DNA of 64,000 nt from Comamonas suwonensis (lineage in GTDB: Bacteria; Pseudomonadota; Gammaproteobacteria; Burkholderiales; Burkholderiaceae_C): NCBI RefSeq assembly GCF_012844455.2, contig NZ_JABBCQ020000002.1, forward strand, positions 62,001-126,000, in the 5' to 3' direction. The position numbers and the translations under genes were made by a program. Below the pieces are notes generated by a model. The model had not been told where the DNA came from, ran no database searches, and saw nothing but the letters and a program-made list of their open reading frames with translations. Each line of letters opens with the position of its first letter. Positions within the stretch are counted from its first letter, which is position 1. This document shows, one piece after another, positions 54,201 to 63,330 of the stretch.

Positions 54201-55009
54201 AAACCGTGCAGCAAGTCGCTCAGTCCGCCCATGTGGGGAATCTCTACGTCAACCGCAATATGGTGGGTGCGGTGGTGGGCGTGCAGCCATTTGGGGGCGA
54301 GGGCCTGTCGGGCACCGGCCCCAAGGCGGGCGGGCCGCTGTACCTGCCACGTCTGCAGCAAGCGCCCAGCTCACCGCTGCGCCTGCTTTGCCATGTGCTG
54401 CAGCAAGCGGGAGTCGCACAAGAGGTCAGTACGCCTGAGCCAGCCGCCGCATTGCAGCAACTGGGCCACTGGGCTGAAAAAAATGGCGAAATGGCCATCA
54501 GCAGCAGTTGTGAGCGCCTGCAAGACGCCCTGCCCGATCTGCATGCCACGCGCCTGCTGCCCGGCCCTACGGGCGAGCGCAATCTCTACACTCTCATCGC
54601 CAAGCCACGCACGTTGTGCCTGGCGCAAAGCCAACACATGCTGCAGCAGCAACTGGCCGCCGTGCTGGCCTGCGGATCCAGAGCGGTATGGCCTCACTCG
54701 CCCGTCAGCACCCACCTGCACAATGCTTTGCCGCAGGCGCTGCGCAGCCATGTGGTGCTGCTGTCTGCGGGCCTCACTACGGCACAGATCGCTGAAAGCA
54801 CAGTCATGGACGCCGCACTGCTGGAATGCGATGACGCGCAGTTCATGCAATGGGCACAGGCGCTGGCGCATCGCAGCGGCCCCATTGTTCTACCCACACG
54901 TTGCCATGCGGGCCAGCCCGTGCGACTGGAGCGGCTGTGGCATGAGCGTGCGCTGTCGCACAACACGGCGGCCGCCGGCGGGAATGCGGCGTTGATGAAC
55001 TTGGAGTGA
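51254..55009 (+). CDS. putA: Proline dehydrogenase / L-glutamate-gamma-semialdehyde dehydrogenase PutA
   Basis: 1251 residues. There is no N-terminal ribbon-helix-helix, so this is a non-autoregulating PutA. The arm and PRODH barrel cover about 30-480 (GLNIDAEEADRLELSLDLLEQLAHA, RLVKGAYWDSEIKRAQ, QCLHGMGEPLYRNV). The P5C dehydrogenase covers about 560-1050 (SPWNFPLAIFTGQIAAALAAGNVV, FTGSTDVARLLNQ, ETGGQNAMIVDSSALVEQ, catalytic Cys in AGQRCSALRLLC). The C-terminal part (1060-1251) is the conserved domain of longer PutAs. It converts proline to glutamate at the membrane. Regulation probably by the divergent Lrp-type gene. Confidence 0.97.
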   Translation: MPIFTPLPDSSRPADALRRAVTAATRMAEPDAVAQLLPAATLAAPQAAQVAAHAQKLVEQLRAQPASLGRQGLVQGLLQEFSLSSQEGVALMCLAEALLRIPDAATRDALIRDKLRGGDWQAHLGKSPSLFVNAAAWGLVVTGKLVDTHSESGLLASLKRITAKGGEPLVRKGVDMAMRLMGEQFVMGETIAEALERARNLQTKGFRYSYDMLGEAALTSQDAQRYMQSYVDAIHAIGKASAGSGIYAGPGISIKLSALHPRYSRAQVQRVMGELLARVLQLCEVARSYDIGLNIDAEEADRLELSLDLLEQLAHAHSLAGWNGLGFVIQAYQKRCPYVIDYLVDLARRSGRRLMVRLVKGAYWDSEIKRAQIDGLADYPVYTRKHHTDVAYIACARKLLAAPDAIYPQFATHNAQTVASIESLASAQPYSAERYEFQCLHGMGEPLYRNVVEAADTAARRPCRIYAPVGTHETLLAYLVRRLLENGANSSFVHRIANPDWPISDLIAAPADQTLAEGQKNLNIETGEDIGQPHPGISKPRDLLGAQRANSEGLDLSDERVLAALSHCLTQTRPPPVATAREAGSAITNPAQLQQVLGHVADATPEQIQQALQAAHKAQSTWNNTPAALRASVLEAAADSYQARMQPLMALLMREAGKTAANAVAEVREATDFLRYYAAQIRRQDEAGLLASGIGPVVCISPWNFPLAIFTGQIAAALAAGNVVLAKPAEQTPLIAIEAMRLLHQAGMNHNIHADVLQLLPGRGEIVGAPLVADARVAGVLFTGSTDVARLLNQQTAKRLRADGEPVVLVAETGGQNAMIVDSSALVEQAVQDIAASAFDSAGQRCSALRLLCVQSDCADRVVDMLKGAMQELRCGDPAELHTDIGPVIDAEAKAGIEQHIAKLKAQGLRVYQSPISDAVMAQGHFVPPTLIELNDLQSLQREVFGPVLHVLRYQRRELPQLLARINALGYGLTMGLHTRIDETVQQVAQSAHVGNLYVNRNMVGAVVGVQPFGGEGLSGTGPKAGGPLYLPRLQQAPSSPLRLLCHVLQQAGVAQEVSTPEPAAALQQLGHWAEKNGEMAISSSCERLQDALPDLHATRLLPGPTGERNLYTLIAKPRTLCLAQSQHMLQQQLAAVLACGSRAVWPHSPVSTHLHNALPQALRSHVVLLSAGLTTAQIAESTVMDAALLECDDAQFMQWAQALAHRSGPIVLPTRCHAGQPVRLERLWHERALSHNTAAAGGNAALMNLE

Positions 55010-55140
55010 GGCCCTTGGCATCACTTCGCGCCTTCCGCCGGGAGGCGGGATGACAGCATGGCTTTGGCGCAGCCTGGCTTGCTGTCACTCTGCCAGGCCA
55101 CGCCAGTCTTAAGCACCGCGTCCATAAGCTATCTAAAAAA

Positions 55141-55181
55141 GAGCACCCAGCGCAAGCATTACCTGCGCTGGGTGCTCTTTT
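55141..55181 (+). terminator. Rho-independent terminator (bidirectional)
   Basis: GAGCACCCAGCGCA and TGCGCTGGGTGCTC (14 bp each) around a 9-base loop, A6 before and T4 after. It separates convergent putA and the mop gene. Confidence 0.93.
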
Positions 55182-55199
55182 AATCAAGTATCTAAAGGT

Positions 55200-55415
55200 T
55201 TACAGCTTGGCGATGGAGACCTCGGTGGACTTGACCAGGGCCACGACTTCGGAGCCAACTACCAGCCCCAGATCATTGACCGAGCGCGTGGTGATGACCG
55301 AGGTGACGATGCCCCAAGGCGTCTCCACATCTACCTCCGAGACCACATCGCCACGGATGATCTCCTTGACCTTGCCTTTGAACTGGTTGCGCACGTTGAT
55401 CGCTTGAATGGACAT
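55200..55415 (-). CDS. Molybdenum-pterin-binding protein (Mop/TOBE)
   Basis: 71 residues, one Mop domain: MSIQAINVRNQFKGKVKEIIRGDVVSEVDVETPWGIVTSVITTRSVNDLGLVVGSEVVALVKSTEVSIAKL. These form hexamers that bind molybdate or other oxyanions. It is last in the sulfonate operon (42 bp after ssuB), an unusual companion that could buffer molybdate, or sense oxyanion under sulfur limitation; that is inference. Confidence 0.92.
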   Translation of the reverse strand: MSIQAINVRNQFKGKVKEIIRGDVVSEVDVETPWGIVTSVITTRSVNDLGLVVGSEVVALVKSTEVSIAKL

Positions 55416-55456
55416 GATGTTTCCTTTGTGTTGAAAGCGTTGAGAGAGATAAAAAA

Positions 55457-56407
55457 TCAGATGGCCCAGCGCAGGCCGCTCACGGGCACACCCGGCCAGC
55501 GGTCTTGAGTGGGCGCTTGTTCAGACTCGGGCTTTTGCAGCACGCGGTCGAGAATGCGGGTTTCCAGCGCCGCAAAGCGCGCATCACCATGCACACGGGG
55601 GCGCGGCAGGTCTATGCGTTCATCGAGCGCAATGCGCCCGTCTTCAATCAGCACCACGCGGTCAGCCAGCGCCACCGCTTCCTGCACATCGTGGGTCACC
55701 AGCAAAGCCGTAAAGCCGTGGCTGCGCCACAGGCCTTCGATGAGGCGGTGCATTTCGATGCGCGTCAGCGCATCCAAAGCGCCCAGCGGCTCATCGAGCA
55801 GCAGCAGACGCGGCTGGTGCACCAGTGCACGGGCCAGGGCCACACGCTGGCGCTGGCCGCCAGACAAGCGCGCGGGCCATTCGTTTTCACGGTCGGCCAG
55901 ACCTACCTGCGCCAGCACCTTGCGGCCCTGCTCTTTGGCCGAGTCGGGTAGACCCAGAATCACGTTATCCAGCACCCGCTTCCAAGGCAGCAGGCGCGCG
56001 TCCTGAAACATGATGCGCGTGTCCTGCTTGGCCGCTTTGGCATCGGCTTCATCAATCAGCAGCTGACCTGCGCTCGCACCCTCCAGCCCCGCCACCAGTC
56101 GCAGCAACGTGGACTTGCCGCAGCCGCTGCGGCCCACGATGGCGATGAACTCGCCGGGCTGGACATCAAGCTGCACCTGCTTGAGCACTTCCCGCTCGCC
56201 ATAGCGCTTGGTCAGCTGCCGGGTCTGCAGCTGCACGCCTTGAGGCTTGATGCGATCGGCCTCCTCCTCTTCATTGCGCAGCTGGCCAGCCAGCTCCAGC
56301 ACCTGCGCTTCGTCCCACGAGGCCTCCCAGGCCTCCAGCGGCTGGCGGGCATTCAAGGCACCGGAACTCACCAGCGACTGCGTCAAACGACTCCACAAAT
56401 TGCTCAT
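55457..56407 (-). CDS. ssuB: Sulfonate ABC transporter ATP-binding protein with N-terminal extension
   Basis: 316 residues from ATG 56407 (AGGAG seven bases upstream). Residues 1-45 ([21 protein letters not shown]...) are an extension not found in SsuB of E. coli and closely match the separate protein at 61580-61783. The ABC domain (about 60-270) has Walker [14 protein letters not shown], signature [15 protein letters not shown] and Walker [10 protein letters not shown]. It energises uptake of alkanesulfonates with SsuC. Confidence 0.95.
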   Translation of the reverse strand: MSNLWSRLTQSLVSSGALNARQPLEAWEASWDEAQVLELAGQLRNEEEEADRIKPQGVQLQTRQLTKRYGEREVLKQVQLDVQPGEFIAIVGRSGCGKSTLLRLVAGLEGASAGQLLIDEADAKAAKQDTRIMFQDARLLPWKRVLDNVILGLPDSAKEQGRKVLAQVGLADRENEWPARLSGGQRQRVALARALVHQPRLLLLDEPLGALDALTRIEMHRLIEGLWRSHGFTALLVTHDVQEAVALADRVVLIEDGRIALDERIDLPRPRVHGDARFAALETRILDRVLQKPESEQAPTQDRWPGVPVSGLRWAI

Positions 56408-56468
56408 CACAAGCTCCTGTCATTCTTTTCACTGACCTCAAAAACCATCACACCCCAGATCAGAGACA

Positions 56469-56535
56469 GCCAGCAAAGGCCGCCTCGCAGCAAGAATGTC
56501 ATCCCCTCAGGGGCAAGTCGCCCGGCGACTCAGGG
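56469..56535 (+). repeat. Intergenic repeat overlapping the ssuC stop codon
   Basis: Carries AAGGCCGCCTCGCAGC and ends GGCGACTCAGGGGGT; the TCA at 56530-56532 is the ssuC stop. See the similar copies at 33260-33345 and 60749-60825. Confidence 0.6.
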
Positions 56536-57363
56536 GGTCCCGTAGTTCGGGTGCCAGCGCAGCCACCAGCGCTCCAGGCTGCGAGCAAAGACATCGGCCA
56601 GCTTGCCCAGAATCGCGTAGAGCAAGATGCCCACCAGCACCACATCGGTCTGCAGAAACTCACGGGCATTCATGGTCAGGTAGCCAATACCGGCCTGCGC
56701 CGAAATGGTCTCGGCTACGATCAGAATCACCCACATCAGCCCCAGCGAAAAACGCAGCCCCACGAGGATGGAAGACAGCGCACCGGGCAGCACGATGTCG
56801 CGGTACAGCTGCCAGCGCGTCAGGCCGTAGCTCTTGCCCATCTCGATCAGGCCCGGGTCCACATTGCGAATGCCGTGGAAGGTGTTGAGATAGATGGGAA
56901 AAAACACCGAGATGCTGATGAGAAACAGCTTGGCCGACTCATCAATGCCGAACCACAGAATCACCAGTGGAATCAACGCCAGCGCGGGGATGTTGCGCAC
57001 CATCTGGATGGTGGAGTCCAGCAGCGTCTCGGCCCAGCGCAGCGAGCCCGTGAGCAGACCCAGCAGCAGACCCAGACTGCCGCCAATCGCCAGCCCAGCC
57101 AGTGCACGCCCGGCGCTGACCCTGACATGGGTCCACAGCTCACCCGATTCGGCCAGTGTCCAGGCGGCGCGCAGCACATCCAGCGGAGCGGGCAGCACCC
57201 GGCTCGAAAGCCAGCCGTAGGCCGATGCGGCCTGCCATGTGGCGATCAGCAGCAGCGGCACCAGCCAGGGCAGCAGCCGCACACCGACCTGCCGGGCAAA
57301 CTGCTCCAGACGGGGCACCGACTGAGTTGCGGGCTTCAAAGCCAGCGTTTGAACATCACTCAT
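56530..57363 (-). CDS. ssuC: Sulfonate ABC transporter permease
   Basis: 277 residues from ATG 57363; the frame is open much further but the MSDVQTLAL start is 10 bp after ssuD and fits the family. Six TMs from about residue 30 to 270 (LLPWLVPLLLIATWQAASAYGW, AGLAIGGSLGLLLGLLTG, MWVILIVAETISAQAGIGYL), with the EAA-like loop GKSYGLTRWQLYRDIVLPGALSSI. The C-terminal ACC CCC TGA derives from an intergenic repeat. Confidence 0.95.
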   Translation of the reverse strand: MSDVQTLALKPATQSVPRLEQFARQVGVRLLPWLVPLLLIATWQAASAYGWLSSRVLPAPLDVLRAAWTLAESGELWTHVRVSAGRALAGLAIGGSLGLLLGLLTGSLRWAETLLDSTIQMVRNIPALALIPLVILWFGIDESAKLFLISISVFFPIYLNTFHGIRNVDPGLIEMGKSYGLTRWQLYRDIVLPGALSSILVGLRFSLGLMWVILIVAETISAQAGIGYLTMNAREFLQTDVVLVGILLYAILGKLADVFARSLERWWLRWHPNYGTP

Positions 57364-57373
57364 GCCGTCTCCT

Positions 57374-58552
57374 TCAGCTTTGCGAAACCCGGACCTGATC
57401 ACGGCCCGGTGAGTACAGATTGGCGACGGTCTCGCCAAACGGGCCGCTGGGGTTGCCGCCTCCCAGCTTTTGCTGCACCTTGAGCGGCAGCAGCGGGAAG
57501 ACCAGCTCGGCAAAGCGATAGGCTTCTTCCAGATGCGGATAGCCCGAGAACACAAAGGTGTCGATGCCCAGATCGGCGTATTCCTTGATGCGGTCAGCCA
57601 CCGTCTGCGCACTGCCCACCAGCGCCGTGCCCGCGCCGCCACGCACAAGTCCGACACCGGCCCAGAGGTTGGGACTGATCTCCAGATCCTTGCGGCTGCG
57701 CTTGCTGCCACCTGCATGCAGGGCCGCCATGCGGCGCTGGCCTTCCGAATCCATGCGCGCAAACGCAGCCTGCGCCTGCACCACGGTTTCATCCTGAACG
57801 CGGCTGATCAGGCGCTCGGCATCGGCCCATGCTTCCTCATCGGTCTCGCGCACGATGACGTGCAGGCGAATGCCGAATTGGAGTTTGCGGCCATGGCGCT
57901 CGGCCTTGGCGCGCACATCGGCAAGCTTCTTGGCGACTTCGGCCGGTGGTTCGCCCCAGGTCAGATAGGCATCGACCTGCTCTGCCGCCAGTTCATGGGC
58001 GGCTGGGGATGAGCCGCCAAAGTACACGGGGGGATACGGCTTTTGCAGCGGCGGGAACAGCAGCTTGGCACCCTTGACTTGCAGATGCTGGCCATCAAAG
58101 TCCAGCGCCCCACCTTCATGGCTGCGCGCCAGAATCTCGCGCCAGATTTTGATGAATTCTGCCGACTGCTCGTAGCGCGTGGCATGGTCGAGAAACACGC
58201 CGTCCCCCTCCAGCTCGGCCTGATCACCGCCGGTCACCAGATTGATCAGCAAGCGCCCGCCAGAGAGCCGGTCAAAGCTGGCCGCCATGCGCGCTGCCAG
58301 ACTGGGCTGGTGCAGACCTGGGCGCACTGCAACCAGAAACTTCAATCGTTTGGTGACAGGCAGCAGGCTGGAAGCCACCACCCACGGGTCTTCGCAAGAG
58401 CGACCGGTGGGAATCAGTACCCCTTCGTAGCCGAGGCTGTCGGCGGCGACAGCGACCTGCTTGACATAGTCGTGGCTGAGTTGCCGTGCGCCTTCGCTGC
58501 TGCCCAGATAGCGGGCATCACCATGAGTGGGAATGAACCAGAAAACTTGCAT
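57374..58552 (-). CDS. ssuD: FMNH2-dependent alkanesulfonate monooxygenase
   Basis: 392 residues, full length for SsuD. Luciferase-like TIM barrel: [15 protein letters not shown] start, [71 protein letters not shown]. It splits C1-C14 sulfonates to aldehyde and sulfite with FMNH2 supplied by SsuE. It is between ssuA (12 bp upstream) and ssuC. Confidence 0.97.
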   Translation of the reverse strand: MQVFWFIPTHGDARYLGSSEGARQLSHDYVKQVAVAADSLGYEGVLIPTGRSCEDPWVVASSLLPVTKRLKFLVAVRPGLHQPSLAARMAASFDRLSGGRLLINLVTGGDQAELEGDGVFLDHATRYEQSAEFIKIWREILARSHEGGALDFDGQHLQVKGAKLLFPPLQKPYPPVYFGGSSPAAHELAAEQVDAYLTWGEPPAEVAKKLADVRAKAERHGRKLQFGIRLHVIVRETDEEAWADAERLISRVQDETVVQAQAAFARMDSEGQRRMAALHAGGSKRSRKDLEISPNLWAGVGLVRGGAGTALVGSAQTVADRIKEYADLGIDTFVFSGYPHLEEAYRFAELVFPLLPLKVQQKLGGGNPSGPFGETVANLYSPGRDQVRVSQS

Positions 58553-58563
58553 GAAATATCTCC

Positions 58564-59568
58564 TCAGACCTTGGATGGCTGCCAGACGATGTCGGCGACC
58601 CGGATCTGGCGTGGAATCACGCCCAGACGAAAAAACGCATCGGCCACTCGCTGCTGATCGGCCACCATGACGGGGCTGAGCAGCGATGTGGGAGAACTGG
58701 GCCGGCGGCCTATGAAACGACTGACCACATTGGCCTCCAGCCCGCTGAAAGCGGCAACCAGCTGCACGGCTTCCTGGCGCGAGCGTTGCACCAGCTGGTC
58801 GGCCTGGGTCAGCTCCTCGAACAGTGCATGGATGAGCTGGGGTTGCTGCTCCACCAGCGCCCTAGAGGCCAGGTAAAAGGAGTTGTTGCCCGTCAGCCCT
58901 TCGCCATTGCTCAGCACCCGTGGACGGATGCTGAGTTCGGTGGCCGCGTAGTACGGGTCCCAGATGGCCCAGGCATCCACGCTCTTGCGCTCGAAGGCGG
59001 CGCGCGCATCGGCCGGAGCCAGGTACACGGGCTGAATGTCGGCCCAGGCAATGCCGGCCTTGTCGAGCGCACGCACCAGCAGATAGTGGGCGCTGGAGCC
59101 TTTTTGCAACGCAATGCGCTTGCCTTTGAGCTCGGCCAGTGTTCGCAGCGGCGAATCCGACTGCACCAGAATGGCCGAGCTTTCGGGCTTGGGCGGCTCG
59201 GCCCCCACATAGCGCAGGTCCTTGCCTGCAGCCTGGGCAAACACGGGTGGCGAATCACCGGTCAGGCCGAAGTCCAGACTGCCGACCGACAGCGCTTCCA
59301 GCAGTTGCGGCCCAGCGGGAAATTCCAGCCAGCTGATCTGGGTCTGCGGCAGGCGTTTTTCGAGCACGCCATGCTGCTTGAGCAAGACCAGGTTGACCGC
59401 TGACTTCTGGTAGCCGATGCGCAACTGGGCAGGTGCCCCGGCCAAAGGCTTGGTCTGCGCACTGGCGTAATGGTCGGCCAACACCCAGCTGAACGCCGTG
59501 GTGCCCAGCAGTTGCAAGGCCTGGCGACGGCCTCGATAAAAGCGGGGAGTAGAGGGTGAAGCACTCAT
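58564..59568 (-). CDS. Sulfonate ABC transporter substrate-binding protein (first SsuA-like)
   Basis: 334 residues. A twin-arginine-like start ([24 protein letters not shown], about 14-37) is followed by [24 protein letters not shown] and the ligand-domain pattern [26 protein letters not shown]...[16 protein letters not shown]...AIWDPYYAA. Parallel to the neighbouring paralogue 59589-60602 but only moderately similar. Two binding proteins for one permease broaden the sulfonate range. Confidence 0.93.
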   Translation of the reverse strand: MSASPSTPRFYRGRRQALQLLGTTAFSWVLADHYASAQTKPLAGAPAQLRIGYQKSAVNLVLLKQHGVLEKRLPQTQISWLEFPAGPQLLEALSVGSLDFGLTGDSPPVFAQAAGKDLRYVGAEPPKPESSAILVQSDSPLRTLAELKGKRIALQKGSSAHYLLVRALDKAGIAWADIQPVYLAPADARAAFERKSVDAWAIWDPYYAATELSIRPRVLSNGEGLTGNNSFYLASRALVEQQPQLIHALFEELTQADQLVQRSRQEAVQLVAAFSGLEANVVSRFIGRRPSSPTSLLSPVMVADQQRVADAFFRLGVIPRQIRVADIVWQPSKV

Positions 59569-59588
59569 GATCGGATCTCTTTCATGAA

Positions 59589-60602
59589 TCAGCGGCTGGC
59601 CAGAAAGTCCACGGGAGCGGCATGCAGCAGGTTGAGCTTTTTGGGAATCAGCTTGAGGTCGAAGAAGGTGTCGGCAATCTTTTGCTGCTCGGCCAGAATT
59701 TCGCCGTTGACGGCCTGGGTACCGAACTCGGCGCGGCTCAGGTACAGCTCGGTCACGGTGGTGTCCAGCCCCAGAATCTGCGACAGCTCAGCGGCTGCGG
59801 CTTTCTGGTTCTTGCTGGCCCATTTGTCGATAACGGCAATCTCCTCAATTGCAATGCGCAGCACATCGGCGTTACGGCTGGCAAAGTCACGTGAGGTGAA
59901 GTAGTAGGCGCGGTTGTTGACCACGCCCTTGGCATCGGCCAGCAGGCGGGCGTCCAGCGTCTTCTGGGCAGCGGCCAGGAAGGGGTCCCAGATCACCCAG
60001 GCATCGACCGAGCCTTTTTCAAATGCCGCACGGGCATCGGCGGGTGCCAGAAAAACGGACTGCACATCGCCGTATTTGAGGCCATGCTTTTCCAGCAGCT
60101 TGACCAGAAAGTAATGAACGTTGGAGCCCTTGTTATAGGCAATGCGCTTGCCCTTGAGGTCGGCCACGCTGCGAATCGCCGAGCCCTTGGGCACAATCAC
60201 GGCCTCAAGACCGGGGCGGGCCACGGTGGCACCGGCATAGACCAGCGGTGCACCGGCGGCCTGCGCAAAGATGGGCGGAGCTTCGCCCACATCCCCAAAG
60301 TCGATGGAGCCGACGTTCAGGGCCTCCAGCTGCACGGGGCCGGCATTGAATTCCACCCAGCGCACAGACACGCCCAGTGGCGTCAACCGCTTTTCCAGCG
60401 TGCCGCGATTTTTGAGGATGGAGAGCCAGCCTTTTTGGTGACCCACGCGCAGTACACGTTGTGCGCCATTGCTTGGCTGGGCTTGCAGCTGGCCCGAAGC
60501 CAGTGCCAGCACCGAGGCAGCGGTCCCCGCCAGCCACTGGCGGCGGGTGGTTTTCAAAAGCTGGGTCGAAACGCGAGAGGTGGTGAAGTTGCGATCAGTC
60601 AT
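59589..60602 (-). CDS. ssuA: Sulfonate ABC transporter substrate-binding protein (second SsuA-like)
   Basis: 337 residues. Signal LKTTRRQWLAGTAASVLALASGQLQA includes a twin-Arg. RVGHQKGWLSILKNRGTLEKRLTPLGVSVRWVEFNAGP is the SsuA N-domain; VGSIDFGDVGEAPPIFAQAAGAPLVYAG and SVDAWVIWDPFLAAAQKT are the rest of the fold. It lies 20 bp upstream of its paralogue, and 230 bp after ssuE. Periplasmic capture of aliphatic sulfonates is the likely role. Confidence 0.93.
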   Translation of the reverse strand: MTDRNFTTSRVSTQLLKTTRRQWLAGTAASVLALASGQLQAQPSNGAQRVLRVGHQKGWLSILKNRGTLEKRLTPLGVSVRWVEFNAGPVQLEALNVGSIDFGDVGEAPPIFAQAAGAPLVYAGATVARPGLEAVIVPKGSAIRSVADLKGKRIAYNKGSNVHYFLVKLLEKHGLKYGDVQSVFLAPADARAAFEKGSVDAWVIWDPFLAAAQKTLDARLLADAKGVVNNRAYYFTSRDFASRNADVLRIAIEEIAVIDKWASKNQKAAAAELSQILGLDTTVTELYLSRAEFGTQAVNGEILAEQQKIADTFFDLKLIPKKLNLLHAAPVDFLASR

Positions 60603-60748
60603 GAGAATTCAATCCTTGGAAGGGACAGTCCGCAGGCCTTTGGTGCTCAGACCTGTTTTGGGCACTTTTCAGGCGCAACTCGGCCTTCACAGCGCGGGGA
60701 CTGCTATCAAAAACAATGGTGGAGACGTTAGGGGCGCAGGAAAGGATG

Positions 60749-60825
60749 GCCAGCAAAGGCCGCCTTACAGCGAAGCCACGAGGCCGTCGGCCCCGCAGGG
60801 GAAGCGGCGCAGCCGCTCAGAGGAA
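60749..60825 (+). repeat. Intergenic repeat, related to those at 33260 and 56469
   Basis: Contains AAAGGCCGCCTTACAGCGAAG and GAAGCGGCGCAGCCGCTCAGAGG. It is in the gap between the ssuA paralogue and ssuE. GCGGC...GCCGC makes a hairpin with the GGCGCAGCC. Confidence 0.55.
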
Positions 60826-60832
60826 AGCCAGA

Positions 60833-61426
60833 TCAAACACTACATCGCACGTCAGTAAACGCGATGTTTTCAAAGTGGTTTCCAGCCCATTGCGCGCTGC
60901 GGCGCAGGTCGGTGGTCAGCAACTGGGCGGCGTCGTCCAGTCGTTCGGCAATATCAGGTGTCAGGCCGTAGCCGCCTTCAGGCAGCAAGGGCACGCCTTG
61001 GTCGGTGGCGTAAATACCGGGCAGGATGTGGCGCGCACCCAACGACTGCAGCACGGGGCGCAAGGTATAGTCCAGCGCCAGCATGTGGTGGGGGCTGCCG
61101 CCTGTGGCCAGTGGCAAGACCAGCTTGCCTTTGAGCGCGGTCTGCGGCAGCACGTCGAGAAACACTTTGAGCAGGCCGCTATAAGCCGCTTTGTAGACCG
61201 GCGTGGCGACCACCACGGCATCGGCCTGCGCCACACGGTCTGTGATGGCGCGAATTTCGGGGTGATCAAACTGGGCGAGCAGCAGCGCTGCGGGGTCCAA
61301 CTGGTTAAGCTGCAGCACGGGATCAGTGCTCAGGCCCTGCGCCTGCAAACGACTCGCCACGGCATGCAGCAAGGATGTGGAGCGCGAGGGCTGCGTGGGA
61401 CTTCCGGCAATCAGCAAAATCGACAT
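60833..61426 (-). CDS. ssuE: NADPH-dependent FMN reductase
   Basis: 197 residues. The flavodoxin-like fold is clear: LLIAGSPTQPSRSTSLLHAV (N-terminal loop), VVATPVYKAAYSGLLKVFLDVLPQTALKGK and LATGGSPHHMLALDYTLRPVL. It supplies FMNH2 to SsuD. It starts the enzyme part of the operon, downstream of the small gene 61580-61783. Confidence 0.95.
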   Translation of the reverse strand: MSILLIAGSPTQPSRSTSLLHAVASRLQAQGLSTDPVLQLNQLDPAALLLAQFDHPEIRAITDRVAQADAVVVATPVYKAAYSGLLKVFLDVLPQTALKGKLVLPLATGGSPHHMLALDYTLRPVLQSLGARHILPGIYATDQGVPLLPEGGYGLTPDIAERLDDAAQLLTTDLRRSAQWAGNHFENIAFTDVRCSV

Positions 61427-61494
61427 GGCTTGGCTTATCTTTGTTGGAGTGCTTTAAGAGCTGTGAACAGGGCCCGGAAAATCGGTGATTGGCG

Positions 61495-61566
61495 TTTCAG
61501 ACGAGGCGCAAAGCCACAGGCAGTACCCAAGTACGGCAAGACTTCGCTGCACAAGATATCAAGGGT
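61495..61566 (+). repeat. Dispersed intergenic repeat, copy B
   Basis: Counterpart of 32294-32363 in the gap between ssuE and the small gene at 61580. Shared blocks include ACGAGGC.C.AAGCC, GTACCCAAGTACG.CAAG and ATCAAGGGT. Confidence 0.7.
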
Positions 61567-61579
61567 GGTGTTGAAGGCA

Positions 61580-61783
61580 CTAAGGCTGCTGCGCCGTGCC
61601 GGGGGATGCATCCACTTCCCTGCCCCCGGCCTGGGTTTGCTGCGACTCAGGCCACAGCTTGCCGCTGGCAATCAGTGCCTCGGCCTCGTCCCACGAAGCC
61701 TCCCACGCCAGCAGGGGCTGGCGAGCATTCATCGCTCCTGCGCTCAAAAAAGACTGGCCCAGACGGCTCCAGAAATTGCTCAT
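61580..61783 (-). CDS. Small protein homologous to N-terminal extension of SsuB
   Basis: 67 residues from ATG 61783 with AGGAG seven bases upstream. MSNFWSRLGQSFLSAGAMNAR then [17 protein letters not shown] aligns with the first ~43 residues of SsuB in this operon (about 31 of 43 identical by eye). The remaining tail is Gln/Gly-rich. The conserved W and WDEA positions suggest a short folded module, possibly a protein-interaction element used twice. It lies between sbp and ssuE in the same direction. No name was recognised. Confidence 0.8.
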   Translation of the reverse strand: MSNFWSRLGQSFLSAGAMNARQPLLAWEASWDEAEALIASGKLWPESQQTQAGGREVDASPGTAQQP

Positions 61784-61842
61784 TACCCGCTCCTGTATTT
61801 GCTGTGATCTGGTGTGCGGCGGGCTGGCCCGCCGCGCTGTGC

Positions 61843-62877
61843 TTACTTCTTGGCGTAAATCTGGTCGAAGCTGCCGCCGTCGGCAAAGTGCGCCTTGTCA
61901 GCCGCAGCCCAACCGCCAAAGGCCTTGTCGATGGTGAACAACTCCAGCTTGGGGAACTGGCTGGCGAACTCGGTCGCGACCTTGGCATCGGTGGGGCGGT
62001 AGAAGTTCTTGCCGGCAATGCGCTGGGCATCTTCGGAGTACAGGTACTTCAGATAAGCCTCCGCCACGGCACGCGTGCCGCGCTTATCCACCACCTTGTC
62101 GACTACGGCCACCGAGGGCTCAGCCAGGATGGACAACGAAGGTGCAATGATCTGGAACTTCTCTGAGCCGAATTCCTTGAGCGCCAGATAGGCTTCGTTT
62201 TCCCAGGCCAGCAGCACATCGCCCAGACCGCGCTGTACAAAGGTCACGGTGGAGCCACGCGCACCGGTGTCCAGCACGGGTACGTTTTTGTAGAGCTTGG
62301 TGATGAAGTCCTTGGCCTGCGCATCACCGCCGTACTTGCGCTTGGCAAACTCCCAGGCGGCCAGATAGTTCCAGCGGGCGCCGCCCGAAGTCTTGGGGTT
62401 GGGCGTAATCACCTGCACGCCGGGCTTGACCAGGTCGTCCCAGTCCTTGATGCCTTTGGGATTGCCCTTTTTCACCAGAAACACAATGGTCGAGCTGTAA
62501 GGTGCGCTGTTGTGCGGCAGGCGCTTTTGCCAGTCGGCCTTGACGTTGCCGTTCTTGACCAATGCATCAATGTCACCGGCCAGCGCCAGCGTGGCGACAT
62601 CGGCATCAATGCCGTCAATGATGGAGCGCGCCTGCTTGCCCGAGCCACCGTGCGACTGCTTGATGGTCACATCCTGGTTTTGCGTGGCCTTCCAGTGCTT
62701 GGCAAACGCCTGGTTGTAATTCACATACAGCTCACGGGTCGGGTCGTAGGACACGTTGAGCAATTGCACGCCGCTTTGTTGTGCAAAAGCAGGCAATGTG
62801 GGCAGAGCGGAGAGGGTCAAGCCAGCAATCAGACCGGCAGCCAGAGGAAACTTGATAAAGTTGCGACGATTTTTCAT
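61843..62877 (-). CDS. sbp: Sulfate ABC transporter substrate-binding protein
   Basis: 344 residues from ATG 62877 ([32 protein letters not shown], signal peptide). [71 protein letters not shown] and [25 protein letters not shown] are the sulfate-binding fold with the conserved oxyanion-contacting Ser/Gly/Trp segments. No sulfate permease genes follow in the window, so it may use a permease encoded elsewhere. First gene of the sulfur operon; starved-cell regulation (CysB/Cbl) is inferred. Confidence 0.95.
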   Translation of the reverse strand: MKNRRNFIKFPLAAGLIAGLTLSALPTLPAFAQQSGVQLLNVSYDPTRELYVNYNQAFAKHWKATQNQDVTIKQSHGGSGKQARSIIDGIDADVATLALAGDIDALVKNGNVKADWQKRLPHNSAPYSSTIVFLVKKGNPKGIKDWDDLVKPGVQVITPNPKTSGGARWNYLAAWEFAKRKYGGDAQAKDFITKLYKNVPVLDTGARGSTVTFVQRGLGDVLLAWENEAYLALKEFGSEKFQIIAPSLSILAEPSVAVVDKVVDKRGTRAVAEAYLKYLYSEDAQRIAGKNFYRPTDAKVATEFASQFPKLELFTIDKAFGGWAAADKAHFADGGSFDQIYAKK

Positions 62878-63023
62878 TGGACTGTGTTCTTGGAGTGAAT
62901 GGATAACGGGCTTCTTCTCCCCCGTTGCTATGCATTTTTGATCCACAGTCTTAAAACTCAAACTACTAAGATTTCAGTTTGTTATTACTCAAACATCTGT
63001 AATCACACAAGAGGACCCTACAC

Positions 63024-63299
63024 ATGGCACGTACCATTCATTGCATCAAGCTGGATCAGGATGCAGAAGGCCTGGACTTTCCCCCTGCACCCGGCGAACT
63101 GGGCAAGCGCATTTATGAAAGCGTGAGCAAGCAGGCCTGGGCCGACTGGCTCAAGCACCAGACCATGCTGATCAATGAAAACCGCCTGAACCTGGCCGAC
63201 GCCCGCGCCCGCCAGTACCTGGCCCGTCAGATGGAAAACCATTTCTTTGGCGGCGGAGCCGATGCGGCTCAGGGCTACGTGCCTCCTAGCGCTGAGTAA
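63024..63299 (+). CDS. Probable Fe(2+)-trafficking protein YggX
   Basis: 91 residues, family length. [57 protein letters not shown] is typical, with the conserved Cys7. YggX protects iron-sulfur clusters from oxidative damage. Divergent from the sulfur operon (146 bp gap). Terminator at 63331-63361. Confidence 0.95.
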   Translation: MARTIHCIKLDQDAEGLDFPPAPGELGKRIYESVSKQAWADWLKHQTMLINENRLNLADARARQYLARQMENHFFGGGADAAQGYVPPSAE

Positions 63300-63330
63300 G
63301 CTCGCCCGACTCAGGGACAGAATCAGAGAA

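Noticed and set aside
56530..57792. 420-codon reading that would fuse extra N-terminal sequence to ssuC
   Set aside because: The extra 143 codons are the antisense-like other frame of ssuD; the true ssuC start is at 57363.
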